Source: Pomphorhynchus laevis (lineage: Eukaryota; Acanthocephala; Palaeacanthocephala; Echinorhynchida; Pomphorhynchidae). From it: a stretch of 64,000 nt of DNA. This document shows positions 11,001 through 20,345 of this stretch, one piece after another. The position numbers and the translations under genes were made by a program. The DNA is taken from contig WNNJ02003214.1 in the NCBI GenBank assembly GCA_012934845.2, forward strand, positions 1 to 64,000. Direction: 5' to 3'. Every line of letters begins with the position of its first letter. Position 1 is the stretch's first letter. The notes below the pieces were generated by a model, which saw nothing but the letters and a program-made list of their open reading frames with translations, made no database searches and was not told the origin of the DNA.

Positions 11001-14000
11001 TGCAATTAAAGCAATACAAAATAATTCGATTTCGTGGTGTAATGTTGTGCTTAAATGTGAGTGAAATATTTACTGTAGAATCGAACATAACTTCTATCTA
11101 CGCAAACATTAGAACTTAAAGCTAAAATTTGTAAATAAAACAAACTGCGCATAAATCGTTTTCAAGTTCGAATGAACAGTAAAAATAAGTTGTCAAAAAG
11201 AGCAAATTGTACATTCGATCCAAATTTGTTCGCTACAATTTCTTTGCAGGCTACACCAAAATAAACGAAAAGAAAAATAAAATAGACAAATTATTTGGGT
11301 TTCTACAACACGCAAACGTTTTATTAATAGAAAAATTAATAATTCATATTATAATTCTAAAAACGAATATTTTTAGATTTATCTTAGTTTTATTATCAAA
11401 TACTAATTTTATAATAAAATAGTAAATTGTTTAATAATTAAGGTAGTTCTTTACAAATGTGTTCAGTATTTAATGAATTTTAAAATAAATTGTCTCCCTT
11501 TATTGATTAACTTATTAATATTAACTGATAAGGCGTGAAACAGAAAGAGATTGAGAGGCTATAGTAAAGTAATCTAAAATTATTCTCGACAGTTCCATAT
11601 CAGAAAGGTGTCAATATAAAGACATTGATCATTGGTTTAAAACCTAATGATTAATAATTATCTTATCGAAATAAGATACGTACCTACTTAAAAAATTGAA
11701 TAAATTTTAATAAAATGTGATATAGACAAAGTCATTATCTAAATAGAACAAGTTATTCCGATATTTTGAAATAATTTCAAAAGCTACTTGAAAAATAATT
11801 TTTATATCACGCATCTGGTTAAAAAAGTAAACTGAAAAATTATAAAATTAATTATGGAAAATCAATATGTTCTAAGCGACACCTGCATCTTCTCCCAAAA
11901 TTTACATTAATTAAGCAAAAAATTAACCGCAATAAATAAGACATATAATATATTGTATTATATGTCATTTCATTTATATGATATATTATATGCCATATCA
12001 TATTATATGATATATTATATGCCATATCCTATTATATGATATATAATATGATATGATTTAATACATTAATACAATACACATTATATCATTTATCTAAATG
12101 ATATAAAAGATATGCTATAAAAGATAGCATCAATTGATGCTTAAAAGTGATCATATTCCTTTTTATATTGTAATTTGTATTATACAAAATATTATGTAGT
12201 ATTAATTTATACTACCATAAATGGACATTTCTGCTGGCACACATTTCTACTGGGATCCTTTCACGGATACTTGTATATATTAATACTAGAATTTTAAGTC
12301 AAAACAGAAACACAAAGATAATTGTTTTATTCAAGCTTCCGACCAACTAGTGGCCTTCTTCAGGAAAATAATATGCATATTATTTCTCAAACTTTTTTAA
12401 GTTTTAACCAGATGCGTGATATAAGTAGCTTTAAAATTTTTTTTAAAAAAATTGAAATAACTTGTTCTATTTAGATAATGACTTCGTCTATATCACATTT
12501 TTTAAATTTAACTCATTTATTAATAGGTACGTATCTTATTTACGCTTATCTTACGACAAGCCCTGATAGATATCAAGAATGACAAGAGAATTATAATCAA
12601 ACCAGCGGATATGGGTGGAAATATTGTTGTATGGTCTGAAGAAGATTACATACTCGAAGCACTTCGTCAATTGAACACTTGAACTTCGTCATTTTTGTAT
12701 GAGACTTCTTATACTGAAGTCTCATACAAAAATTCGAAAAAGGCTCTCGATAGTGTAAAAAACGCGGTACGTAGTTTACCAGAACTGTTATCTACAACTT
12801 TGATCAACAATAATGCTACACCGGGTACTTTCTATATGCTACCTAAAATTCACAAGAAGATATACCCGTGTCCTGGGCGACCCATTATATCGAACTGTGG
12901 AATGACTACTGAACTGATCTCTAAATACTTAAATAAAGAATTGAAGACTTTACTAAAAAACGTGAGATCGTATGTGGGTAGCAGTGACGATGTAATACGT
13001 AAACTGATGAACTTGCGAATAGGAAAGGACAATGTCATAATAACCACGTTAGATGTGGAATCGTTGTGTACGAGTATAAATAATGTCAACGGGATAAAGG
13101 TAATTTACAATCGAATGACAAAGGCATTACGGGAAGAGCAACGAAAGGATTGTCTTATTAAACTACTTTCAGCAGTTCTCGAGCATAATTACTTCAATTT
13201 AAACAAGTACTACAAACAAATTGAAGGAACTGCGATGGGAACTTCCATAGCTCCTGTATATGCAAATTTATACGTGGCACAAATCGAGGAAGACTTTCTT
13301 CAATCCATGCATACTAGACCGAAACTCTGGATTCGCTACATAGATGATGTGCTTCTGATATTCCCTAGGACATCTGACGAATTGACAGACGCAATATGTA
13401 CACTTAATAAGAAGAGTGAGCTTAAATTTAGTCTTGAAATAACAGATTAAGAGAAGACAGCGACGTTGGTACAGTAAAGACAATTGGAGAGCATATTACG
13501 TGCATTCAAAAAGCTGTCATCCAGCCAGGATCAAAGGAAACATTATATACAACGAGGCATTGAGATCCAAGAAAATTTGTTCTTCACCTAGATTATTTGA
13601 GAAAGAAATGTCGAAATTAAAAACAAACTTCACTACTAGAGACTATTCTCGACGGCTCATATATACACAGATTAACAAAGTGAGGCTAATGAATAGAGAA
13701 AAGCTCCTAAAAAGCACACCTAGATCCGACAAAGTCAATGAAATGGGAATATCGATAACGTTTCACCCCGCCTAACATCGCTACCATCGGATATAAGCAA
13801 AACATATAATAATGTAGCACCAAAGAATTTTGTCAGAACTAAGAAACAGAAGATCTATTTTCGTAAGTCAAAGTGCATTAAGGACTATATAGTGCATTCC
13901 AAAATTAGAACTTAGAATTTGCACTCGGAGGATAATACCGGAGTTAAAAGTGTAATCGACCTCACTGTTTATGTTGTCGTGAAATCGAGGAAACTTCGCA

Positions 14001-17000
14001 TTTTCGAAGTAGACTAACTAACTTGGAGTACAAAAGTGCGTTGAAAGATCGCTTAACAAACAGGCGTGCGGATATAAAATCATGTGGACTTGAAAGAAAT
14101 TTGAGCGATAATAAAAAATATAACACTGGTAGTGTACTTGAGCATTATGCCAGTTTTCCGTCTCATACATTCGTTACAACTATATTGGAAGGTGATCTTC
14201 TTGACGACGAACGACGAAAACAACGAGAGAATTTTTGGATTGGTCAATTAATGACCGATAAAATGCTGAACACTGCAAACACTTACAAATTTGTAAAACA
14301 ACGAAATTCACCATGAATTCTTCCCGGACCACATAATGTTATAAATATGATTCTGTTTTCTGTTTATGTGCTTGCACTTTTTCTGACGAAAAAGTGAAAT
14401 TTATAATTCAGTTTACATTTAAAGTTTATTTATAATTAAATTTTTAAATATTTATAATAATTATCAATAAGATATTTCCAAGCTATGAAAATAAACTAAG
14501 AAATAAATCTTTATAATAAAGATAAATTTACAAATTTATTTTTATAATAAATCTTTATATTCTCCTAATCTTACAATAAGTATTTAGTTAAAAAGTAAAT
14601 ATTATATAAAGCTTACATAATGTTTATATTTTATTATATAAAATTTTTATTTCAACTACAAACCTGAAATACAATTTTTAAAGATAATATTTTTATTATT
14701 ATTCAATGATACGTTTGTTGTGTTAAACATCGAGATAAAGAATAAAAATTACAATTTTTATTATTATTTCAAGTGCAGACACTTGAAATAATTTCGGATA
14801 ATGATAGATATCCGAAATATATATCAAGTATCTTTCCAATATTTCATTAGTGCACATTCTAAGCAAGTATTCTGTAATTGATCTATATGCTAGGTAGGAC
14901 GATACAAAGTCTACATCAGAGTTGTGCATTCAACATTTTCAATCATCTTTTGTGAATTTTATAATTTAAAAAATTGTAAAGTTAGCATTTTAAAATCAAT
15001 TATCTTTTATCACTTTGTATATTTAAATATAATTATTAATTAATTATTAATTAATTAATATTTCGGATAATGATAGATATCCGAAATATATAGATATACA
15101 ATTGAAGCATCAACATTTAGAAGCACAGAAGAAAGACGCGAAGGAGAAATGCAGATGATTGGTCGCGTGATGAGTGATGATCCATTTGGATTAAACGATA
15201 AACATATTTTTAATTTAGACTTAACGTGACTTTGGATTTATGATGTTTTCTAATTTTGAGCGCTTGTTTTAGATTGAAAACGGCTTTGGCCGAAAACGTT
15301 AATAATTTTTTTCTGTATTCCTGGTATTTCTTTAAACTAACATATATATAATTATAATTATATATAATATATATAATTATATATGATTATATTATATATA
15401 TAATCAATCGGGTTATTTGAACAACGGCTGGGGTTACACTGCAAACAATGTATTATGCATTTTTTCGAGTGTAAATATATCAATTTGCTAGATCACGCCA
15501 ACAGATTTCGTAGAAGAAAAAAGCTACGGTATCAGTAGCTGGTTTCTTGACTCAGTACATGTCAAGCTGAAGCCGGACATATTGTTTAGTCCGCTACTGC
15601 CAGCACTGATTCTATGATTTTCTGATCATATCAGTGATATATAGAGAGAGAGGAAAAAACTCAAATTATCACCATATATTAAATCTCAAAGTGATCATAA
15701 GCGGCGATTTCAATTATAAACATTGTATTAAAATTTTATTTTTTATATTAAAAAATAAAACATTAATGTTAAATTACTATTTCACGTGTACCTGTTCTTA
15801 CCTTCAGCACTTCTGGATCAAAATTAAGATTCTTCAGCTTTCCTAGATATTCCACAACCTAAATTTATACAAAAATATATTTATATTTTTGTATGAAAAT
15901 ATAATTTATTGTATATAGTCTATATCTATACAAAAAAATGAAGTAAATGAACTGCTCAGTCATGCTTGTGTTATTATATGTTTAATATAATGACATTATA
16001 TTACATTAGATTTAATTTACACATTCGACATGTAACAAGGTATGTAAGGCAAAATAAAAATATAAATTAGATGCCATCAAGATGAACTGCAATGCTATCT
16101 TGTTTTAAATCATGTCTCACAACACAACATAATATTTTTTACTTCATATGGAATAATCTTATTAACAATATAATGAATAGCAATTTATACCAAACTTTTT
16201 ACAAATGAAATAAGATTAGAGTTTATCAAAATGAACTGTATGTTATAGAATGTCGCTACATATACATTCATAACAAATTTTCCGCTTAAAAGTTTAAATT
16301 TATTTTTAATAAAATTTTGATGATTTTAAAACTTTACTATTTTCTGCTTGATGTTATTTTTATGGTAACCTAGTTTAAAATATGTATCTATCAAATTATT
16401 TAAATGATTTTGAAGAAAGCCAATATTATTACATATTGTTGCTATTCTTAAAATTTCATTATTTAATGTATTATATTTTATATTATATGGTATGCATGAA
16501 TGATTATGCAAAAATATGTTTCTTGTAAATTTAAATATGCCATCTTTACGATATTAAAATTTCATTATTTAATGTTTTTTAAGGTTATTCGGCATGCATG
16601 AATACTAATTGTATTAAAAATATACATATATTTCTTCTCAGCTTTACGGAAACGAAGCAATAAGTTCTATTCCAAAAATGACAATATTTCGATCCCTGCT
16701 GTTATCATATTTGATTTATCAAAATATTTAAGCCTTTTATTAACATAATACAAGTCTTTAATTATATTAAGTCTTTAATTAAGTATATTAATATATAAAA
16801 TATGTATCTATTAAATTATTAAAATGATTTTGAAGAAAGCCAATATCATTGCATACTGTTGGAATTCTTAAAATTTCATTATTTAATGTATTATATTTTA
16901 TATTATATGGTATGCATGAATGCTCATGCAAAAACTAATAATTTTATCCTTCAAACCAAAATGAAATTTTCGTTTTAAGAACGTACATATTTGGCCAGCT

Positions 17001-17293
17001 TGATATTAGGTAATCTTTAAATTAGTAAACAACAATCTAAGGACCTTATTCGATTAAGAGAATATGATTTGCAAACTAAACTATTTAAAACTATTTAAAG
17101 ATCTATCGAATTGCATCTATAATTTATATTTAATAATTTATTGATAAACAAATGAAATGCTCAAATTCCAATAAATTATAAAACTTACTTTCGTTTCATT
17201 TTCTTGTTTTAAATATCTGCACAATTTACGATTGATACCACAAGCAATCTTCTCGCTTTCGTCTTCGCTTAACTTTAAACCCGTGTAGCTCAT
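7925..17293 (-). CDS. ELOA: Elongin A, gene spanning seven visible exons
   Basis: Elongin A is the transcription-elongation factor subunit that binds Elongin B/C and, with Cul5, forms a ubiquitin ligase for stalled RNA polymerase II (known for the family). Exons, 5' to 3' on the minus strand: 17293-17189, 15858-15802, 10967-10764, 10625-10499, 8404-8307, 8250-8159 and 8038 to about 7925. The first three give a TFIIS N-terminal domain (VVEYLGKLKNLNF, then FAGIVETLNKISALNYGEIA). The later ones give MYHGKRDV, a BC-box-like TLQDLTINSL, then NVAFDLLRPVLEFASVPQLE and DSLWERHCKQTY, which follow the Elongin A domain in order. The protein is much shorter than the human one because the middle region is small. 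Odd points: the BC-box cysteine position holds Thr, and the 56-nt intron between exons 5 and 6 leaves the frame one base off under GT-AG splicing. The 3' end is not certain. Confidence 0.85.
8159..8250 (-). CDS. ELOA: Elongin A exon 6
   Basis: An AATTTGCAG acceptor and GTAAGTTG donor bound 92 nt. The matching frame reads DFDSLWERHCKQTYKNAIP, then NDMESWYELFV, like 'T.LW..HC.RDFK...PEE.ESWREMY' in the family. This frame needs one more base than the canonical upstream junction supplies (see findings). Confidence 0.85.
8307..8404 (-). CDS. ELOA: Elongin A exon 5
   Basis: A TTTACAG acceptor and a strong GTAAGT donor bound 98 nt. Joined to exon 4 in phase 1 it reads KLEHLGNVAFDLLRPVLEFA, then SVPQLEYLYDLNP. 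This is the heart of the Elongin A domain ('GGVP...L.PVLERC.P.QL..IE..N'). The preceding intron is 2,094 nt and holds the R-repeat cluster. Confidence 0.88.
9060..10280 (+). repeat. Cluster of repeat R, four diverged copies
   Basis: Cores GCCGAAACCTGATA with AGCAGTT, then CCTGATGACCTCTAAT, occur near 9077, 9553, 9797 and 10021. Most are followed by TTAGTCAATTCATAAAAATTGA-type sequence and an AT-rich right part ending in ATACGTAGA. All four are in the same orientation. They fill much of the Elongin A intron between exons 4 and 5. Copies differ in length, so this is not a simple tandem array. Confidence 0.6.
10499..10625 (-). CDS. ELOA: Elongin A exon 4 with BC-box
   Basis: This exon encodes SEEVFFHCKRIRSSMYHGKR and then the BC-box-like TLQDLTINSLRENIS. 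It ends in phase 1 at GTAAGC, matching the phase of exon 5. Two acceptors are possible: CTCAG before 10625 (phase 0) or TTCAG before 10633. In other Elongin A proteins the same place reads like 'TL..QCI..L..N', so the BC-box cysteine is replaced by Thr here. Confidence 0.8.
10764..10967 (-). CDS. ELOA: Elongin A exon 3
   Basis: The acceptor TTTAG precedes 10967. The frame continues exon 2 in phase 0 with FAGIVETLNKISALNYGEIA, equivalent to the family block 'T.IG..VN.LRKH..VG..A..LV'. A low-similarity acidic linker follows (DLRDTKNLSLCLDENLND). The donor at 10763 (GTATTT) is a guess: it keeps phase 0 with the chosen exon 4 acceptor, but the consensus is weak. Confidence 0.65.
11671..11820. repeat. 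Left inverted arm of Penelope-like element
   Basis: About 150 bp whose reverse complement recurs at 12406-12539. Shared blocks include TATCACGCATCTGGTT, AGTCATTATCTAAATAGAAC and ATAAGATACGTACCTA. Arms are gapped and diverged in their AT-rich middle. They flank 585 bp upstream of the RT coding region. Confidence 0.75.
11950..12060. repeat. Short AT tandem repeat in the Penelope-like spacer
   Basis: The unit ATATGATATATTATATGCCA is repeated about three to four times with small changes, period about 28 bp. It lies between the inverted arms. Confidence 0.6.
12406..12539. repeat. Right inverted arm of Penelope-like element
   Basis: This is the reverse complement of 11671-11820 (AACCAGATGCGTGATATAAG through TAGGTACGTATCTTAT). 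It ends immediately before the conserved N-terminal coding block of the element. Confidence 0.75.
12695..13450 (+). pseudogene. Penelope-like reverse transcriptase core fragment (251 aa)
   Basis: The frame shows FYMLPKIHKK, RPIISNCGMTTELISKYL, a motif-A block TTLDVESLCTSI (usually DV.SLYTNI), EGTAMGTSIAPVYANLYV and the catalytic RYIDDVLLIF. This set and spacing are diagnostic for Penelope-like RTs rather than LINE RTs. The polymerase Asp pair is present (IDD). An 18-bp inverted repeat lies at its beginning (12691-12733). Confidence 0.88.
14023..14316 (+). pseudogene. Penelope-like C-terminal region (GIY-YIG tail), fragment
   Basis: The frame carries LKDRLTNRRADIKSC, then VLEHYASFPSHTFVTTIL and ERRKQRENFWIGQL. 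The final 'R...E..WI..L' pattern closes the GIY-YIG endonuclease region of Penelope-like proteins. I do not see a clear GIY-YIG signature itself. Confidence 0.6.
15085..15340 (+). mobile_element. Penelope-like 3'-end remnant
   Basis: The plus frame ERREGEMQMIGRVMSDDPFG and LNDKHIF resembles the C-terminal 'R..RE..WI..L.T..P.GLN' of Penelope-like GIY-YIG proteins. Downstream, GGCTTTGGCCGAAAACGTTA resembles their typical 3' region. It also lies in Elongin A intron 2. It is old and short. Confidence 0.45.
15802..15858 (-). CDS. ELOA: Elongin A exon 2
   Basis: A 57-nt exon with a TTTAG acceptor and GTAAGA donor, phase 0 at both ends, encodes VVEYLGKLKNLNFDPEVLK. This is the second helix region of the TFIIS N-terminal (LW) domain ('LL..L..L..L.IT...L' in the family). 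The intron before it is 1,330 nt and the one after it 4,834 nt. Confidence 0.8.
16370..16515 (-). repeat. Repeated worn retroelement fragment, copy 1
   Basis: About 140 bp matches 16795-16940 closely (GATTTTGAAGAAAGCCAATA, TATATGGTATGCATGAATG). The minus frame (IKYNTLNNEILRIATICNN, then IGFLQNHL) weakly resembles the segment after the RT core of Penelope-like elements. A third partial piece is at 16553-16600. All lie in Elongin A intron 1. Confidence 0.45.
16795..16940 (-). repeat. Repeated worn retroelement fragment, copy 2
   Basis: Second copy of the 16370-16515 sequence, about 90% alike by eye, same orientation, offset about 425 bp. It probably arose by local duplication or as a second insertion of the same worn element. 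Confidence 0.45.
17189..17293 (-). CDS. ELOA: Elongin A exon 1 (start codon)
   Basis: The ATG is at 17293. The exon encodes 35 residues beginning MSYTGLKLSEDESEKI and ends in phase 0 at a strong GTAAGT donor (17188-17183). It joins in frame to exon 2. The 3' splice site only 7 nt upstream of the ATG supports this start, since nothing coding can precede it within the exon. Confidence 0.8.
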
Positions 17294-17320
17294 TTGGAAA
17301 CTGAAAGTAACTAAAGATTA
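17294..17320 (-). other. 3' splice site just upstream of the Elongin A ATG
   Basis: On the minus strand a pyrimidine-rich stretch reads TTACTTTCAG with the AG at 17302-17301, then TTTCCAA and the ATG. It marks a 5'-UTR intron or a trans-splicing acceptor. Confidence 0.6.
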
Positions 17321-18239
17321 CTCTGAAATGTAAAAACGTAACCTAAAGCTGTTATTACATTAAGAAACACACACAGACAAATAATTATTAAATAAATATA
17401 ATTTTTATATAATAATTATATATAAAATTATAATTATATTAAGTATATTAATATAATTAATATAATAAATATATTATAATTAATTATATTATATATAATT
17501 ATATAATGTTATATTAATTATATAAATATAATTAATATAATTAATATATTATAATTAATATAATAATTCGCTATATTAAATACATTGAAATAAATTATAA
17601 ATCAAAAATAAATTACTCCTAAAGTTAAGAGCATTATCGTTTAGAAGGGGTGGATTGATAAAGAATGTGTATATAACTAAATACTTAGTCTCCATAATTA
17701 TAATTAATAATATTAATCTTAATCATAATAATAAGAATAATATTAAGATTAATAATTATTAATCTTAATCACAATAATAATCTTAATCATAGAAAGAATC
17801 GAAAATTCGAATTGAAAAAATTGAACACTAGCTACATTTGAACTAATTCCTTATGTATCGAGAGTAATGACAATCGATTTCTTATATAAAACGGACATCC
17901 AAATACAATATACAATTATAAAATATTGCTCTTTGTGACTTTCAGTAAAATATTAAACAAAATTATATTATTAGAACATCCGTTTGCTGAATATTTATAA
18001 ACTCTACAGTTATTGCTGGCATAAACCACATAACCGTCTAAGAAACTTGAGATATGGCAGTCACACAGTTGTTGGGCTATCGTCAGCAATTGATTATCCG
18101 CTGATTTTCGTCGTTTGGGCTTATTTATTCAAGGTTGCTCTGGCTATTATTCACACTGGCATAGCCAGATGTCGAAAATCGACCGTCAATTAGAATGTAA
18201 ATATTGTTGTATTATTAAATATATTATTATATATTTATA
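17321..18239. other. Region upstream of Elongin A, no gene recognised
   Basis: 17390-17800 is very AT-rich with ATTAAT and TTAATCATAATA runs that fold back on each other. 17984-18193 has more balanced composition and an open plus frame of 69 residues that I do not recognise; an 8-bp inverted repeat TCTGGCTA/TAGCCAGA lies inside it. It is probably a worn repeat. Confidence 0.35.
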
Positions 18240-18515
18240 AATATATTTATTATTACTCCAGGTCATAGCCAAAAGGGCGGTTTTGACCGCTCACACAAAA
18301 AAAAACAAACAAATTAATACAAAATAAAATCAAAAAAATGCTTCAGTATATATATCAGAACCATGGATACTGCAGCAACCACCACTCGTTCTCATTTCGA
18401 ATCAAGTTCTTTATATTGGATTTAAATTCATTGATTGTATGCACCGCAACGACATCATCTGGAAGACGACTCCAAACATTCATCGCTCGATGGGACAGTC
18501 GGAATTGACGACTAT
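18240..18515 (-). mobile_element. CR1 family G, 3'-end fragment
   Basis: The minus strand encodes the C-terminus RLSHRAMNVWSRLPDDVVAV, then TINEFKSNIKNLIRN and QYPWF, then a stop. The 3' UTR has TGAGCGGTCAAAACCGCCCT, TTTGGCTATGACC and a TAATAA-rich tail. The same end occurs at 61868-62165. The 'R..N.W..LP..VV...T.N.FK' block is the standard CR1/Jockey-group C-terminus. Confidence 0.8.
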
Positions 18516-18827
18516 ATAGGTAGCCGTTCTATTAAGAATATTATTTTATCTATTAAATGGTGCATATTAAAACCATTATGTTTTATTGTAATGGCAGTAG
18601 GCTATCGAAAAATTCAGTAACTTTTAACTAAAAACATTATTTTACTCTCTAATGTTCAATCAATGAATAAAACAATAGCATTAACGCTAAAATAAATAAT
18701 TAAATTATAATAAAACTATTTCATCCGAAAGAATATATTAATTAATATATAAGATATATTTAATTAAACTATAATATATAGCGGGCTGTCGATCTTCATG
18801 ATCTCATACAAAACTATATATAATAAA

Positions 18828-18960
18828 TCCGATCAGCTAACTGAGTCTAGTTATTTTATACAAAATATAAATTAAAAATAATGACAAATAAAATACTAAA
18901 TAATCAAATAAGATTTTATATAATATATATTAATAGAAAATTACGATTTAAATTTAAAGA
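18828..18960 (-). repeat. Repeat R, terminal part, reverse orientation
   Basis: CCGATCAGCTAACTGAGTCT followed by AT-rich sequence is the reverse complement of the right end of R (compare 7440-7480). The same end, CAGATCAGCAAATTGAGTCT, occurs at 30970, 39755 and 41248. Confidence 0.45.
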
Positions 18961-19282
18961 TCAAATTATGTTTGTTTAAAATTCATTATGGCCTATTTTA
19001 AGTGTATCAATAATAACAATAAACTAAACTTAATTATAGACGACGGAACATTCAACAAATATTTTGCTTTTTAATAAATTTTAAACAGAAAATATCGATT
19101 TACAAACCTACTCGTTTTCCGTAATATTATAAAAATTAAATAGTGCAAATCATGTATTATAACTAGTCCTCATTGAACGATAAATAAACTATTTTTAAAC
19201 AATATTTAAACCAAAAGTAGGAATTCGTGTAAAACCGCAATAACCCTTGGTAATAGCCAATTATTATATACAGCAACTTGAG

Positions 19283-19354
19283 AGTATGAGCTCATTATAA
19301 ATGAGCTCATACTAATGAATTTTTTGCTAATGAATATCATTAGCAAAAAAAATT
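19283..19354. repeat. Two adjacent perfect hairpins
   Basis: Arms 19283-19295 and 19301-19313 (AGTATGAGCTCAT) pair perfectly with a 5-nt loop. A second hairpin follows, 19320-19333 with 19337-19350 (TTTTTTGCTAATGA, 14 bp) and a 3-nt loop. Surrounding sequence is AT-rich and non-coding. Confidence 0.7.
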
Positions 19355-19726
19355 AATAAGAATAGTCTCGACTTAAAATACAGATTTAGCATTTAGCAGT
19401 TTTAATTTAAAAAATTCAAATCTTGATTTTATTTGTTAAAATTAACTTTATACTTTATAGTTAATTTTATATTAACTTTTACCATTTTATATTGTTTTGT
19501 GGATTTTATATGCAAATGTAAGATATAAGTTCAAATTTTATAGGTCAAGCTATATTGGTATATTGGTATAAATATACCAATATATTACTATATTGGTATA
19601 AAATTGATGCTTAGGCTATAAACATTATATATTTATAGGTACTTTAATATATTTTTATAAGACAATTGTAAGATCTTAGAATTGGCTCATCGCAAATAAG
19701 GTCTTGCACAATTAAATCACTCTTGA

Positions 19727-19975
19727 TTAAAGTTTCGTGTTCGAAGTCAATAAAGATGCTATTATTTGTATCAATTAAATTGCTAAAATTTAATAATATC
19801 CAATTTTATTAATTTTATTTGTTGTTTTAATTATAGATTGCTTATACTTTACGATGGCAGTAAGATCAATTAAAGTGTTAGTAAAGTTCCGTGTTCGAAG
19901 TCAATAGTGATGAGACTATTTTTATCAATTTTATTAAATTGCTAAAATTTAATAATATCCAATTTCATTAAAACA
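19727..19975. repeat. 154-bp direct repeat
   Basis: GTGTTCGAAGTCAATA and TTGCTAAAATTTAATAATATCC recur with a 154-bp offset (19737 and 19891). A further partial unit with CTTACGATGGCAGTAAGAT lies at about 20505-20575. No coding potential is seen; units are only moderately diverged. Confidence 0.65.
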
Positions 19976-20184
19976 TTTAATTTTAATTGCCCTAATAACA
20001 CTACGCCAACATCATGCGATCGAATTATCATCGTATAAGTTCGATAAGTTCGGTACATTTCAAATTAGGATTTTTTTATAAAAATACTGTCAAAGACATT
20101 ATACGTTATTATAGAACACAGCAGAGGAGCTCAATACAGATCTTAATGTTGGACATGTGGGTAATATAGAAATAAAAACAAAAT

Positions 20185-20345
20185 AAAAATCATCCGCAAG
20201 ATAAATGTTGTTTTAACTTCTGACGAAATTCTTTAGTCGACTGCGTAGTAACTATTGAGATGTCCAATTCATTCAAAGCATTGATCGCGCGATGCGGAAA
20301 TGACTTTATAACCACCGATTTGCATACTTGCTGAGACTATTTTGT
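20185..20345 (-). mobile_element. CR1-type LINE C-terminal remnant
   Basis: The minus frame VVIKSFPHRAINALNELDIS, then TTQSTKEFRQKLKQHLS and a stop fits the CR1 C-terminal block ('R..N.WN.LP..VV...S...FK..L'). It is diverged from families C, D, E and G, so it is a further old CR1 lineage. Confidence 0.6.

Larger units (their letters stand above)
11665..14340 (+). mobile_element. Penelope-like element, broken
   Basis: The element lies in Elongin A intron 2 on the opposite strand to the gene. Parts in order: left inverted arm, AT-rich spacer, a block reading (reverse complement) CCTGAAGAAGGCC that is typical of Penelope-like ends, right inverted arm, a conserved N-terminal block (IIIKPADMGGNIVVW), RT core, thumb, and a C-terminal region like the end of a GIY-YIG domain. 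It is interrupted in a few places and not functional. The inverted upstream arms fit the varied terminal repeats known for this group. Confidence 0.8.

Noticed and set aside
11520-11545. Hammerhead-ribozyme-like CTGATAA...GTGAAAC near the Penelope-like element
   Set aside because: The core needs CTGANGA; here it reads CTGATAA, and there is no room for stem II. Such ribozymes are known in this group, but this one is not supported.
17984-18193. 69-residue frame upstream of Elongin A as a membrane protein
   Set aside because: No recognisable family, no supporting splice sites, and internal short inverted repeats suggest a worn repeat.
19283-19354. Hairpins with T-runs that look like bacterial terminators
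   Set aside because: The window is eukaryotic, with introns and LINEs; no gene ends here.
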